Positions 32,372 through 41,923 are shown, counted from the stretch's first letter. The stretch: DNA of 64,000 bases from Clostridiales bacterium (GCA_017617935.1 JAFZVF010000051.1:20933-84932); one strand, 5' to 3'. The notes: generated by a model from the letters alone, not told the origin. Numbers and translations are program-made.

Positions 32372-33856
32372 ATGAAGACTGCAAAGAACCTTTTGATCCC
32401 TTTGATCATCATGATCGTCCTGGCAATAGGACTCGTGGTGTTCTTTGCAGTTGACAAGAACAGGAACGGGGGAGGCGAGCCGACTTCGGTAAGCAGGGTG
32501 GACCTCCTTTACATCAGTCCGGTCGACGTTTCTTCAGTAAGCGTACGGCACAGGGATTCCGGGGCCACCGTCACGGTCGACAAGAAGACTTCGGGCAACG
32601 GATCCGACGTTTACTCCTATTCAGGCAGCGACATGACCGGTGAAGGCTATTCACAGACCCTTATGGGGGATTTCGTTGACGCCCTTACTTCGTTTGTTGG
32701 GTGCGTTCCCGTTTCCCAGAACGGAAACCTTGCCGAATACGGATTGGACGATCCTGCCTTCAAGGTAACGATCGCCAAGACCGACGGTTCTTCGAGCACG
32801 ATCCTCATAGGTAATCTTTCCCCCGGCAAGGAGACCTGCTATGTTTGCGCACCCGGCACAACCGCGGTGTATTACGTCAATGCCAAGAAGTATGAACAAG
32901 CTTCCAAGGTAGGAAAAGACCTCCTTGACAGAAGGGTTGCCAAATTATCGCTTTCAACCATTGAGACCGTCAGGTTTGAGAGAAGAAAGGATTCTCTTGA
33001 CCTTTATGCAAGCTGCGTCTACGATTCTTCTGCCGAAACCGCTTCATTCAAGTTCAGCAAGCCTTTTGAAGTTTCTTCAAGCGCTTATTTTGACAGGCTC
33101 ATCGAGACCGTTTGCGATCTTGAGGCTGATGGATACGAAGATCCGACCAATGACAATGTTTCAAGGCTTGGTCTTTTAAATCCTGCGTATACCGTTACTT
33201 TGATGGCGAAGAACGCTTCCGTTTTCAAGTTCGAATTCTCCGCGACGAAGAACGGATACTATTACGGTAGACTGAACGGTTCCGGCAAGATCTTCAAGGT
33301 CGCGAACGACAGACTGGACAATATGGAATCACCCGTTCTCGTCCTGATAAGCAGCTATGTTTTCCACGACACTTGTGACAACGTCCTTTCGATCGAGTGC
33401 TCCGACCGCGAGAACAAGTTCGCGTTAAAGCTCGAAGTGCCCAAAGAAAAGACTTTTTCAGATGCGGAGGCCACTGTGACCCTCGACGGCAGGAACGCCA
33501 AGGTATTCAGCAGTTCTGGCCGCTCTTATGCCGCGATGCTCTATGAATCGATCTTCTGCATCGACGTTGGAGGCGTTGACGAGACCGCGTCGATCTCATC
33601 TTCCGCGGTTCCTGCAATGACGATCACCATCTTCGACCGCAACCATTCTTCCGTGACCTACACGTTCTTCAAGCGTAATGAGGATACCTATTACGTTTGC
33701 AAGAACGGCGTCTATACAAAATTCTATGTTTTCAGCAGAGAATTGTATAATGACGGAGGGACTGACACGTACGATTACGGCATCTGGCCCGCGTACGATC
33801 TGCTTACAAAAGCAATTACGAATGCCATCAACGGCATTTACGAAATACCTAAGTGA
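32372..33856 (+). CDS. DUF4340-like membrane-anchored protein
   Basis: A 494-residue protein with one N-terminal transmembrane helix (about 6-26) and an extracytoplasmic beta-rich repeat region. Strings such as YGLDDPAFKVTI, ILIGNLSPGKETCYV and LLDRRVAKLSLSTIETVRFER match the DUF4340 pattern, where the repeated unit follows a GLxxPxxxV motif; a second, degenerate unit has LGLLNPAYTVTLM (about 267). DUF4340 genes very often follow gldFG-type exporters, as here (1-bp gap). The role is unknown; a cell-envelope partner of the exporter is the reasonable guess. Confidence 0.82.
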   Translation: MKTAKNLLIPLIIMIVLAIGLVVFFAVDKNRNGGGEPTSVSRVDLLYISPVDVSSVSVRHRDSGATVTVDKKTSGNGSDVYSYSGSDMTGEGYSQTLMGDFVDALTSFVGCVPVSQNGNLAEYGLDDPAFKVTIAKTDGSSSTILIGNLSPGKETCYVCAPGTTAVYYVNAKKYEQASKVGKDLLDRRVAKLSLSTIETVRFERRKDSLDLYASCVYDSSAETASFKFSKPFEVSSSAYFDRLIETVCDLEADGYEDPTNDNVSRLGLLNPAYTVTLMAKNASVFKFEFSATKNGYYYGRLNGSGKIFKVANDRLDNMESPVLVLISSYVFHDTCDNVLSIECSDRENKFALKLEVPKEKTFSDAEATVTLDGRNAKVFSSSGRSYAAMLYESIFCIDVGGVDETASISSSAVPAMTITIFDRNHSSVTYTFFKRNEDTYYVCKNGVYTKFYVFSRELYNDGGTDTYDYGIWPAYDLLTKAITNAINGIYEIPK

Positions 33857-33878
33857 ATAGAATAAGGCTTAACTGATA

Positions 33879-35051
33879 ATGACGACTAACAGACCGGATA
33901 AGGCAAAAGAAAAGAAGGCAGTAAAGAAGGGCAACCCGATCAAAGGGCTGACGATAGCGGTATTTGTGTTTGCGGTAATGCTCATTCTGAGCGTCATCCT
34001 GATCTTCATTGTTTCAAGGAAGATCAACTCGATGGAGGGCGCGGACTCGCAGATCAAGCTCGCCGCGCAGGGAGGCTTTTCCTGCGAATATTCCGAAGCG
34101 CAGAAGCTCTATCCTTACGGTGAAGGCGTCGTAAAGGTAACGAACGAGCGTATCGCTTACCTTACGCTTTCAGGCACGGAGATCTACAACGTTGCCGTTT
34201 CCTATTCCAACCCGCAGTGCTACATCTATGGCGACTACGTTGCGGTATTTGACCTTAACGGCTATTCATTTACCTTGATGAACCGTGACAAGGCGCTTTA
34301 CACAACGCCTACGAAAAATCAGATCAAGGCTCTTGCGATCTCTAAAAAGGGTTACGTCGCGCTGATCACAGGCAGTGACGAGTCCAATGGCGACGTGCTT
34401 CTCTACGATGAAACCGGAAAGGCGCAGTACCAGTGGTCTTCCTACAACTCGGGCTTCCCGGTAAGCTGTTGCTTTGACGGTGATTCCACGAAGCTTGCGG
34501 TATCCACGGTCAACACGAGCGGCGCCGTAATAGTTCCATTCGTCAGGGTCTTCTCGGTCAGCAAGAGCAACAGCGGAAGCCTTGAAATGGCTGACAGCGC
34601 AATGTACAACGTTGACGGAAACGTAGTGTTCATGTCGATGTTTTACAACGGCGACAACCTTTACTGTTTTACCGGAAACTCGATGTACGAGGTCAAGGAA
34701 GGTAAGCTCGTACAGGACAATTACGATTTCTCCGCCATCGGCTACATCAAGCTCGTTGACGGAAAGCTCTTCATCACGTATTCCGACGGCGTCAGCCAGC
34801 TTAACAAGCTTGCAATCCTGGGCGGTTCCGACAACGTCATCTACAATTCCGACATCGGTTCCAAGATCAATGCCGTCGCCCAGTCAGGAAAGCTTTATGC
34901 GATTAGCGTAGACAGGCGCATCTTCGTTTACGACTCGTCAGGCTCCATCCTCAATGACTTCGCTGTCGACGAGGACGTCATCAGGCTTAATTTCCTTGCA
35001 GGCAACAAGCTCTGCGTTGTTTCCGCGAGCGGCGTCCATACCATCAGCTAA
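33879..35051 (+). CDS. Membrane-anchored beta-propeller-like protein (possible DUF5711)
   Basis: A 390-residue protein with a basic N-terminus, a single transmembrane helix (about 26-48) and an extracellular domain made of repeating four-strand units (GTEIYNVAVSYSNP; GDYVAVFDLNGYSF; KGYVALITGSDESNGDVLLYD; DSTKLAVSTVNTSG), which reads like a seven-bladed propeller. I think it belongs to the clostridial DUF5711 group but cannot verify this. It has no strong SD (AAGG about 12 bp upstream) and starts 22 bp after the DUF4340-like gene. Confidence 0.75.
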   Translation: MTTNRPDKAKEKKAVKKGNPIKGLTIAVFVFAVMLILSVILIFIVSRKINSMEGADSQIKLAAQGGFSCEYSEAQKLYPYGEGVVKVTNERIAYLTLSGTEIYNVAVSYSNPQCYIYGDYVAVFDLNGYSFTLMNRDKALYTTPTKNQIKALAISKKGYVALITGSDESNGDVLLYDETGKAQYQWSSYNSGFPVSCCFDGDSTKLAVSTVNTSGAVIVPFVRVFSVSKSNSGSLEMADSAMYNVDGNVVFMSMFYNGDNLYCFTGNSMYEVKEGKLVQDNYDFSAIGYIKLVDGKLFITYSDGVSQLNKLAILGGSDNVIYNSDIGSKINAVAQSGKLYAISVDRRIFVYDSSGSILNDFAVDEDVIRLNFLAGNKLCVVSASGVHTIS

Positions 35052-35062
35052 GGAGCCGGACG

Positions 35063-35722
35063 ATGGAGACCGAGGTCAAACTGGCATTTAAGGACAAGGA
35101 GAGCCTTTTTTCGGCGGTTTCAACCGATTGGTTCAAGAGCCGTTGCCAAAACCCCGACAGCCGTCCCGTTACACTCGAGAACTTTTACCTTGATACTGAA
35201 GACCGCATTCTGGCCGCTAGAGGCGTCAGCTTCAGAAAAAGGCATTATACGGCCGAAGATACCGACTTTTTTGAATATACCGCCAAATACAAGGGCGAGG
35301 TCAAGGAAGGCGTTCACAATCACTTTGAATGGAACCTCAAGAGCGTTGACGGAGTTCTCGATCTTGAGTCTTTCAAGCTTGAGGCTGAAGGCGATGACTT
35401 GGGGCTGCTTTCTGAGATACTGTCAGGAATAAAAGAGCATGATCTCAAAGTCTTGTGTTCCAACGTTTTTGACCGTACCTATTATGACTTCAGGTTTGGA
35501 AACAGTACGATGGAAGCCAGCGTCGATTACGGCGAGATAAAGGATTCGAAAGGGAAGGCCTGCGATCTGATCTGCGAGCTGGAGCTGGAACTTAAGGAAG
35601 GAACCGTAGAAGATCTTGAAAGCGCGAAAGCGAAGATATCCGCTGATCTTGGCGGAGTCCCCTTTGATGAAACGAAGCTTGCCAGGACCTTGAGGGCCAG
35701 CATGAGCGGAGGCGCGTCATGA
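35063..35722 (+). CDS. CYTH-domain protein (triphosphate tunnel metalloenzyme family)
   Basis: A 219-residue protein opening with METEVKLAF, the ExExK motif of CYTH domains, with further tunnel residues in LENFYLDTED, GVSFRKRHY, EYTAKYKG and CELELELKEG. CYTH enzymes act on triphosphates (inorganic triphosphatase, thiamine triphosphatase or adenylate cyclase IV). The length fits a stand-alone inorganic triphosphatase-like protein; which substrate is used cannot be told. SD AAGGAG precedes the ATG; the next gene overlaps the stop as ATGA. Confidence 0.87.
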   Translation: METEVKLAFKDKESLFSAVSTDWFKSRCQNPDSRPVTLENFYLDTEDRILAARGVSFRKRHYTAEDTDFFEYTAKYKGEVKEGVHNHFEWNLKSVDGVLDLESFKLEAEGDDLGLLSEILSGIKEHDLKVLCSNVFDRTYYDFRFGNSTMEASVDYGEIKDSKGKACDLICELELELKEGTVEDLESAKAKISADLGGVPFDETKLARTLRASMSGGAS

Positions 35723-36978
35723 ACGGTGAGGTTTTTGACTGCATCATCCTGGGCGGCGGCGCATCAGGCCTTTTTGCAGCTTCCTTGCTCATTAAGGAGA
35801 CTGATGGTAAAGCAAATGTCCTTTTGATCGACGGAAACGACAGGTGCGGAAAAAAGCTCGCCATGACCGGCAGCGGAAGGTGCAATCTCACCAACCGCAA
35901 TGCTTCTGCGGACAAATACAACACGGATTGTCCTGAAAGGCTTGAAAAATGCCTTTCTTCGTTTGGGTATTTCGATACGGTGTCTTTCTTTGAGAACGTT
36001 CTCGGAATAGAGACGGTTTGTGACGAAGGGCTTTACTATCCTGCAACATACAGGGCCGCCACGGTAATCGATTCCTTCAGGTTTTACTTAGAGGACAACG
36101 GCTGCGGCATGAAGTTCGGTGCGAAGTGCGAGAACGTTTCGCTCAAAAACGGTTTGTATGAGACGCTTCTAAAGGACGGCTCGGTTTATAAGGGTAAAAA
36201 CTTTATCTGCGCTACGGGCGGCCACACGTATCCTTCGACCGGTTCAACTGGTTCCATCGACACTGTGTTGAAGGAATTCTTAAGAAGGGAAGACCTTGTC
36301 CCGTTTAAGCCCGCGTTGACTTCGCTTACCAGCAAGCTCCCTGGAATCAAGGCTCTTGCAGGCATCAGGTGTAGGGGATCGGTTACCCTTGATCTTTACG
36401 GTAACGCCGTTGATGCTTCCGAGGGAGAGATAATATTCAGCAAGGATGGCGGCATTTCAGGCATCTGCGTAATGGACGTTTCAGGCAAGGCTGTTGAGAT
36501 GCTCGGTAAAGGCCAAAAGCCCGTCGCCGTTTTGAACCTCCTTGGCAGGGATTTTGATGAGACTTATAAGCTTCTCCATAGAAGAACGTGCATGTTCGGC
36601 CAAAGAAGCGTTACTTCAGCGCTTACGGGATTGTTTCCGAGGGTTTTGTGCGAATTTCTCTGCAGGACGGCAGATATTGATCCTGCAGGTACCATAAGCG
36701 GTCTTAGTGATAAGAATCTTCAGGAACTGTGTAACGCAATATGCAAACTGGAAATCCCCGTTGACGGCTTTGGCGGAACTGACAAGGCTCAGGTTTCTTC
36801 GGGCGGCATTAAGCTTGCTTCAGTTGGCGATAACATGCAGTATGGTTCTTTTGACGGCCTTTTCATTATCGGAGAGGCATTGAACGTCGACGGCAGATGC
36901 GGCGGATTTAATCTCCAGTGGGCCTGGTCATCTGCGGCAGCAGCTGCTAAAGAGGTTGCTTTAAGATGTTCGAATTAA
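35719..36978 (+). CDS. NAD(P)/FAD-dependent oxidoreductase, HI0933/BaiN family
   Basis: A 419-residue flavoprotein. The N-terminal FAD site CIILGGGASGLFAA is at about 8-21, followed by GNDRCGKKLAMTGSGRCNLTN in two blocks, the signature of the HI0933-like family; ATGGHTYPSTGSTG and the C-terminal second FAD stretch (FIIGEALNVDGRCGGFNLQWAWSSA in parts) agree. A related protein, BaiN, reduces bile-acid intermediates, but most members have no proven substrate. It is translationally coupled to the CYTH gene (ATGA) and overlaps the next flavoprotein gene by 13 bp. Confidence 0.9.
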   Translation: MNGEVFDCIILGGGASGLFAASLLIKETDGKANVLLIDGNDRCGKKLAMTGSGRCNLTNRNASADKYNTDCPERLEKCLSSFGYFDTVSFFENVLGIETVCDEGLYYPATYRAATVIDSFRFYLEDNGCGMKFGAKCENVSLKNGLYETLLKDGSVYKGKNFICATGGHTYPSTGSTGSIDTVLKEFLRREDLVPFKPALTSLTSKLPGIKALAGIRCRGSVTLDLYGNAVDASEGEIIFSKDGGISGICVMDVSGKAVEMLGKGQKPVAVLNLLGRDFDETYKLLHRRTCMFGQRSVTSALTGLFPRVLCEFLCRTADIDPAGTISGLSDKNLQELCNAICKLEIPVDGFGGTDKAQVSSGGIKLASVGDNMQYGSFDGLFIIGEALNVDGRCGGFNLQWAWSSAAAAAKEVALRCSN

Positions 36979-38597
36979 GCTTTGAACCCAGAACAGGCGG
37001 AAAGGAGATCCCTGATTCAGTCAGGATTATGGAAGCAGGCCTTAAGTCTTCAGACAAAAAGCTTGTCAAAGCCTGCAAGGCTTGCGCAAACGGTGAATCA
37101 AGGCTCGTAATAGACAAACGCTTCATAGATGCCAGAAAGAACAAGGTAAAGATAAACTACAGGTTTGATTTTGCCGATGATGAGGCTATCTACAAAAAGC
37201 AGGATGAACTGATGGAATTGGCGTTTCCACATAAGGACCATTTCAGCGTTCATTCCGGCGAATACATGAGACCCGTTGTCGTAGGTTCAGGTCCTGCTGG
37301 ACTTTTTGCCGCTCTGATCCTTGCCAAATACGGGCTAAGGCCAATCGTTATCGAACGCGGACCCGAGATGAAGCAGAGGATCGAAGACTGCGAGAACTAC
37401 ATGAACGGAAAGGCCCGTCTTAAGCCTGATTCAAACATCCAGTTCGGTGAAGGCGGAGCGGGAACGTTTTCTGACGGAAAGCTTTATTCCGGCGTCAGTT
37501 CAGGCCTGAAAGCCTTTGTCTATCAGATGTTGGTATCGCACGGAGCTCCTTCTGACATCCTTTATGACGCTCATCCGCATGTAGGTACTGACAGGATAAG
37601 GGACATTGTGGTCAACGTCAGGAATGACGTAATCTCATTGGGCGGTGAATTCCTGTTCAACACGCTTTTCCAGGGCTACCGCACGGATAAAAACGGGCTT
37701 TCTTCAATTACCGTCCAGGACAAGAACGGTTCGCGCGAGATCAAGTGCAGAGGCCTCATTCTTGCGATTGGACACGCCGGAAGGGACACTTTCAGGGCGC
37801 TTGAAAGACTTGGAATCGCTATGGAGCCCAAGCCTTTCTCGGTCGGAGTCAGGATCGAGCATTTGAGGAAAGATATTGATATCGCCCAATACGGCATTGA
37901 TACTGACGAATCCCCAGATCTCATGGCTGCAAACTATAAGCTTGCCTGCGAAACAAAGACGGGCAGGCGCCTTTACACCTTCTGCATGTGTCCCGGCGGA
38001 ACCGTCGTTCCTTCGCAGACCAATGATGGAACGGTATGCACCAACGGCATGAGCGTCAGATTAAGAGACGCAGACAACTCAAACAGTGCCGTCCTCGTGC
38101 CCGTTGACGAATCTGATTATGGAACCGGAACTTTGGACGGCATGATCTATCAGGAAAAGCTTGAAAAACTTGCGTTTACCGCAGGCGGAAAAGACGGATG
38201 CGCTCCTGCAACGAGATATGGTGACCTCGTAAATGGCGAGGTAACTACAGAGTTTGGAAAGGTAAAGCCTTCATACAGGCCGGGGGTAAGACCCGCTGAC
38301 TTCAAGGAGATATTCCCGGAGAGCGTTTTGGATACGATTATCGACGGCGTTTCGGAGATGGGCAGGAAGATCAAGGGCTTTGACTGTCCTGATGCCGTTC
38401 TCACCGCGGTTGAGACGAGAAGCTCTTCTCCCGTAAGGATCTTAAGAGACCGTGTATCCTATCAGAGCGTCAACGTTCCAGGCATTTTCCCGTGCGGTGA
38501 GGGTGCAGGATACGCGGGCGGCATAATGTCGTCAGCAATCGATGGAATAAATTGCGCAAATGCGCTGTCGTCGGCTTTAATAAACGGCGGCAAGTGA
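36966..38597 (+). CDS. FAD-dependent dehydrogenase (COG2509-like)
   Basis: A 543-residue flavoprotein. About 90 N-terminal residues form a small domain with charged helices (KSSDKKLVKACKACANGES), then the Rossmann motif VVGSGPAGLFAALILAKYG begins at about 103. Later motifs are FGEGGAGTFSDGKLYSG and YTFCMCPGGTVVPS, and the C-terminus has PCGEGAGYAGGIMSSAIDG, all typical of the uncharacterised FAD-dependent dehydrogenases of Firmicutes and Bacteroidetes. It overlaps the HI0933-like gene by 13 bp, so the two flavoproteins are made together. Substrate unknown. Confidence 0.9.
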   Translation: MFELSFEPRTGGKEIPDSVRIMEAGLKSSDKKLVKACKACANGESRLVIDKRFIDARKNKVKINYRFDFADDEAIYKKQDELMELAFPHKDHFSVHSGEYMRPVVVGSGPAGLFAALILAKYGLRPIVIERGPEMKQRIEDCENYMNGKARLKPDSNIQFGEGGAGTFSDGKLYSGVSSGLKAFVYQMLVSHGAPSDILYDAHPHVGTDRIRDIVVNVRNDVISLGGEFLFNTLFQGYRTDKNGLSSITVQDKNGSREIKCRGLILAIGHAGRDTFRALERLGIAMEPKPFSVGVRIEHLRKDIDIAQYGIDTDESPDLMAANYKLACETKTGRRLYTFCMCPGGTVVPSQTNDGTVCTNGMSVRLRDADNSNSAVLVPVDESDYGTGTLDGMIYQEKLEKLAFTAGGKDGCAPATRYGDLVNGEVTTEFGKVKPSYRPGVRPADFKEIFPESVLDTIIDGVSEMGRKIKGFDCPDAVLTAVETRSSSPVRILRDRVSYQSVNVPGIFPCGEGAGYAGGIMSSAIDGINCANALSSALINGGK

Positions 38598-38598
38598 T

Positions 38599-38604
38599 TA
38601 TAAT
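38599..38604 (+). promoter_or_regulatory. Candidate -10 of the ACT/UPF0210 operon
   Basis: TATAAT at 38599-38604 overlaps the end of the preceding stop codon region and has TG two bases further upstream. It is 38 bp before the ACT gene; -35 not convincing. Confidence 0.45.
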
Positions 38605-38641
38605 TTTCCTAGTAAAACAATAGTTCCCGGAGGACTTTTTT

Positions 38642-38926
38642 ATGGAATACGAAAAGAATACTGCAGTCGTAACAGTTCTAGGAAAGGACAGGGTAGGCAT
38701 AATCGCAGGCATTTCCACGCTGCTCGCCGAATACGGGATCAACATCAAGGACATTTCACAGACGATATTGGATGACATCTTCACGATGGTCATGATGGTC
38801 GACTTGAAAGACCTCCAGATCGAAAACTCCGACATTTCCGACAAGCTCAAGGCTTTGGGCGATGAACTGGGCGTTCAGATCACCATCCAGCACACAGGCC
38901 TTTTCAACGCAATGCATAAAATCTGA
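38642..38926 (+). CDS. ACT-domain protein (UPF0237 family)
   Basis: A 94-residue protein consisting of one ACT domain: AVVTVLGKDRVGIIAGISTLLAEYGINI with the typical Gly between strand 1 and helix 1, then DISQTILDDIFTMVMMVDL. ACT domains bind amino acids; this family (GcvR-like, UPF0237) is nearly always next to a UPF0210 gene, as here with 17 bp between. CGGAGGA precedes the ATG. The pair is conserved but without assigned function. Confidence 0.93.
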   Translation: MEYEKNTAVVTVLGKDRVGIIAGISTLLAEYGINIKDISQTILDDIFTMVMMVDLKDLQIENSDISDKLKALGDELGVQITIQHTGLFNAMHKI

Positions 38927-38943
38927 TATAGAGAGTATTTCTT

Positions 38944-40302
38944 ATGATCAACGAATACGAGATTATTGAAACGATGCAGATGTTCAATAAAGAGCATCTG
39001 GACATAAGAACCATCACGATGGGAATATCCCTCATGGACTGCGCCGCATCCACGGTAGAGGAGTCCTGCAACAAGATCTACGACAAGATCTGTCGTTATG
39101 CTGGCAACCTCGTTGCAACGGGCGAGCAGATCAGCAAGAAGTACGGGATCCCGATAATCCACAAGAGGATCTCCGTTACTCCGATCGCTATTGTTGCCGC
39201 AGCCTGCGGTGCAAAGGACTATACGCCTTTCGCAAAAACATTGGATAGGGCTGCCAAGACCTGCGGAGTTAACTTTGTCGGTGGTTTTTCGGCTCTCGTT
39301 CAGAAGGGCTATACGGAATCCGACAAGATCCTTATCAATTCTATACCGGAAGCCCTTTCCACGACTGAATTCGTTTGCTCGAGCATCAATCTCGCATCCA
39401 CAAGGACCGGCATCAACATGGACGCGGTCCGCGACATGGGCGTGATAATTAAGAAAACGGCTGAAGCAAGTGCTGACAGAAGCGCCATCGGCTGCGCAAA
39501 GCTCGTCGTATTTGCAAACGCTCCCGAGGACAACCCGTTCATGGCTGGCGCTTTCCTTGGCCCTGGCGAACCCGAGTGCGTCATCAACGTCGGTATCTCG
39601 GGCCCTGGCGTTGTTAAACATGCTTTGGAAGGCGTGAAGGGAAGAGACCTTGGCGTCGTCGCTGAGACCATCAAAAAGGCCGCTTTCAAGATCACCAGAG
39701 TAGGCGAGCTCGTTGCAAGGGAAGCTTCCGAGCGACTTGGCGTGCCTTTCGGCATAATAGACCTTTCGCTTGCTCCGACTCCGGCCGTCGGAGATTCGGT
39801 TGCTAGGCTTCTCGAGGAATTCGGTCTTGAGACCTGCGGCACGTGGGGAACGACGGCTGCGCTTGCCATGCTCAACGATGCAGTCAAAAAGGGCGGAATA
39901 ATGGCATCTTCTTACGTTGGCGGCCTTTCAGGCGCATTTATCCCCGTATCCGAGGACGAGGGCATGATCGCTGCGGCAAGGAGCGGCGAATTAAAGCTTG
40001 AAAAGCTTGAAGCAATGACCTGCGTATGCTCCGTAGGCCTCGACATGATCGCAGTACCCGGAGATACAACGGCTGAGACCATTTCCGGAATTATTGCTGA
40101 TGAGATGGCTCTTGGTACCTTTAACAACAAGACGACCGCGGTAAGACTGATTCCCGTACCAGGCAAGGGAGTAGGCGACAGCGTTGAATTCGGCGGACTT
40201 TTGGGTACGGCTCCGATAATGCCCGTAACCAAGACTTCTTGCGCTGAATTCATCCACAGGGGAGGAAGGATCCCTGCTCCGATCCACTCAATGCGCAATT
40301 AA
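38944..40302 (+). CDS. UPF0210 / PFL-family protein (DUF711)
   Basis: A 452-residue protein of the DUF711/UPF0210 family, distantly related in structure to pyruvate formate-lyase-type glycyl radical barrels but lacking the catalytic glycyl and Cys signature. Family strings include [59 protein letters not shown] and [20 protein letters not shown] in parts, and PAPIHSMRN at the end. Its constant partner is the ACT protein just upstream. Function unknown. A hairpin terminator lies 115 bp downstream. Confidence 0.93.
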   Translation: MINEYEIIETMQMFNKEHLDIRTITMGISLMDCAASTVEESCNKIYDKICRYAGNLVATGEQISKKYGIPIIHKRISVTPIAIVAAACGAKDYTPFAKTLDRAAKTCGVNFVGGFSALVQKGYTESDKILINSIPEALSTTEFVCSSINLASTRTGINMDAVRDMGVIIKKTAEASADRSAIGCAKLVVFANAPEDNPFMAGAFLGPGEPECVINVGISGPGVVKHALEGVKGRDLGVVAETIKKAAFKITRVGELVAREASERLGVPFGIIDLSLAPTPAVGDSVARLLEEFGLETCGTWGTTAALAMLNDAVKKGGIMASSYVGGLSGAFIPVSEDEGMIAAARSGELKLEKLEAMTCVCSVGLDMIAVPGDTTAETISGIIADEMALGTFNNKTTAVRLIPVPGKGVGDSVEFGGLLGTAPIMPVTKTSCAEFIHRGGRIPAPIHSMRN

Positions 40303-40416
40303 TCAGGTCGTTTAAAGATTAGAAACATTTTGATTAAATAATCTTCATATAGCAAGATTAGAATGTTTTTAAGGGGAAATTTTGTTAAACAAGTGATAAC
40401 CACTTTTTCTCTTTCC

Positions 40417-40448
40417 GAGCCTCCCGGCATAATTCAGCCGGGAGGTTC
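40417..40448 (+). terminator. Hairpin, likely terminator after UPF0210 gene
   Basis: A 9-bp perfect stem CCTCCCGGC / GCCGGGAGG with an ATAATTCA loop extends to 12 bp with a wobble pair; the following T tract (CATTATTT) is weak. The 114 bp before it contain only AT-rich sequence with copies of AAGATTA. Confidence 0.6.
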
Positions 40449-40453
40449 ATTAT

Positions 40454-40482
40454 TTGACCGGTTGGGAGTGTAGTGTTAACAT
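40454..40482 (+). promoter_or_regulatory. Promoter of the GH13 gene, predicting a leaderless mRNA
   Basis: TTGACC at 40454-40459 and TAACAT at 40477-40482 are 17 bp apart. Seven bases separate the -10 from the ATG at 40490, so +1 is expected at the A of that ATG. No SD sequence lies before the ATG. Confidence 0.6.
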
Positions 40483-40489
40483 ACTCGCC

Positions 40490-41800
40490 ATGTGGTACGA
40501 AGAATCAGTTTTTTATCAGATCTATCCCTTAGGCTTTTGCGGAGCGCCTTTTGAAAACGATGGCGTAGCCGCATCCAGGATCCTCAAAGTCCTTGACTGG
40601 ATCCCACACATGAAAAAGCTCGGGATCAACGCGATCTATTTCTCACCTGTTTTTGAATCCGACAATCACGGCTACAATACCCGTGACTATGGTCTTATCG
40701 ATACGAGGCTCGGCACGAACGAGGATTTCAAGAACGTTGTCGAAAAGCTTCACGAAGAAGGCATAAAGGTCGTCTTGGACGGCGTCTTCAACCATGTCGG
40801 AAGGGGCTTTTGGGCATTCAAGGACGTTCAGGAACATAGATGGGATTCGCCTTACAAGGATTGGTTCCATCTTTCTTTCGACGGAAACTCCAATTACAAC
40901 GACGGATTCTGGTACGAGGGCTGGGAAGGAAACTACGATTTGGTTAAGCTCAACCTTAGAAATCCCGCCGTGATCGACCATCTTCTCGATAAAGTCGGCT
41001 ATTGGATTGATTTCTTTGACATCGACGGACTGCGCCTTGACGTTGCATATTGTCTCGATCGTGACTTTCTGGGCAGGCTTAGGCAGTTCACTGATTCAAA
41101 AAAGCAGGATTTCTTCCTTTTGGGAGAGGTGCTCCACGGTGAATACGGCAGGATGCTGAATGAGATGCACATCCATTCGCTGACCAACTATCAGTGCTAT
41201 AAGGGAATCCATTCCGCTTTCAATTCCTGCAACATGTTCGAGATAGTTCATTCTCTGATGAGGCTCTTCGGCCCTGAGGACTGGACGGTCGCAAGGGGAG
41301 CACATCTCTTGTCTTTTGCGGACAACCATGACGTTACCAGGATCGCTTCCATTATCAACGATCCCAACAAGCTGCCGCTTGTTTACACTATGGTATTTAC
41401 GATGCCCGGCATTCCTTGCGTCTATTACGGTTCCGAATGGGGAGCCAAGGCCAGGAAGGAAGAGGGAGATCCTGCACTGCGCGCATGCTTTGAGCAGCCT
41501 TGCTGGAATGAGCTTACCGACCATATCGCAAGGCTCACTGAAGTCAAGAAAAACAGCAAAGCCCTTAACTACGGCGGCATGAGGTCCGTCGTTCTTACAA
41601 ATAATCAGTGCATTTTCGAGAGAAACTGCGGTGACAGCCGAGTCATGGTAGCCATAAACATGGACTCGAACCCTTATACCGCGCACTTTGACGCGGGATG
41701 CGGCCAGGCGACCGAACTTCTTACCGGAACCGTCCACGATTTCGGCGGAGGCTCAACTTTAGCCCCGTATTCATCTGAAATATGGTTAATGGAGCATTAA
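40490..41800 (+). CDS. GH13 alpha-amylase-family glycosidase
   Basis: A 436-residue cytoplasmic enzyme (no signal peptide) of glycoside hydrolase family 13, acting on alpha-glucans or maltodextrins. Conserved region I is DGVFNHVG, region II DIDGLRLDVA with nucleophile D184, region III LLGEV with acid/base E213, and region IV FADNHD with D281. The catalytic barrel starts at YQIYPLGFCG and a short beta domain (about 355-436) closes the protein. The small size and YNTRDYGLIDTRLGT loop are like neopullulanase/cyclomaltodextrinase-type enzymes lacking the N domain. ATG 40490 is chosen because earlier in-frame TTG 40454 lies in the promoter -35. Confidence 0.9.
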   Translation: MWYEESVFYQIYPLGFCGAPFENDGVAASRILKVLDWIPHMKKLGINAIYFSPVFESDNHGYNTRDYGLIDTRLGTNEDFKNVVEKLHEEGIKVVLDGVFNHVGRGFWAFKDVQEHRWDSPYKDWFHLSFDGNSNYNDGFWYEGWEGNYDLVKLNLRNPAVIDHLLDKVGYWIDFFDIDGLRLDVAYCLDRDFLGRLRQFTDSKKQDFFLLGEVLHGEYGRMLNEMHIHSLTNYQCYKGIHSAFNSCNMFEIVHSLMRLFGPEDWTVARGAHLLSFADNHDVTRIASIINDPNKLPLVYTMVFTMPGIPCVYYGSEWGAKARKEEGDPALRACFEQPCWNELTDHIARLTEVKKNSKALNYGGMRSVVLTNNQCIFERNCGDSRVMVAINMDSNPYTAHFDAGCGQATELLTGTVHDFGGGSTLAPYSSEIWLMEH

Positions 41801-41839
41801 ATTTGGTTAATCTGCCAAAAATTGTCAAATGAGAATCTG

Positions 41840-41868
41840 TTGATATTAAACAATTCGAAATGTATAAT
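41840..41868 (+). promoter_or_regulatory. Promoter of the leucine-rich repeat gene
   Basis: TTGATA at 41840-41845 and TATAAT at 41863-41868 are 17 bp apart, with TG just before the -10. Transcription would start near 41875, leaving about 49 nt of leader. Confidence 0.8.
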
Positions 41869-41923
41869 CTTTTTAACAAATACTATAATGATTTGGTAAA
41901 TACATTGAAACATGGAGGTAAAA

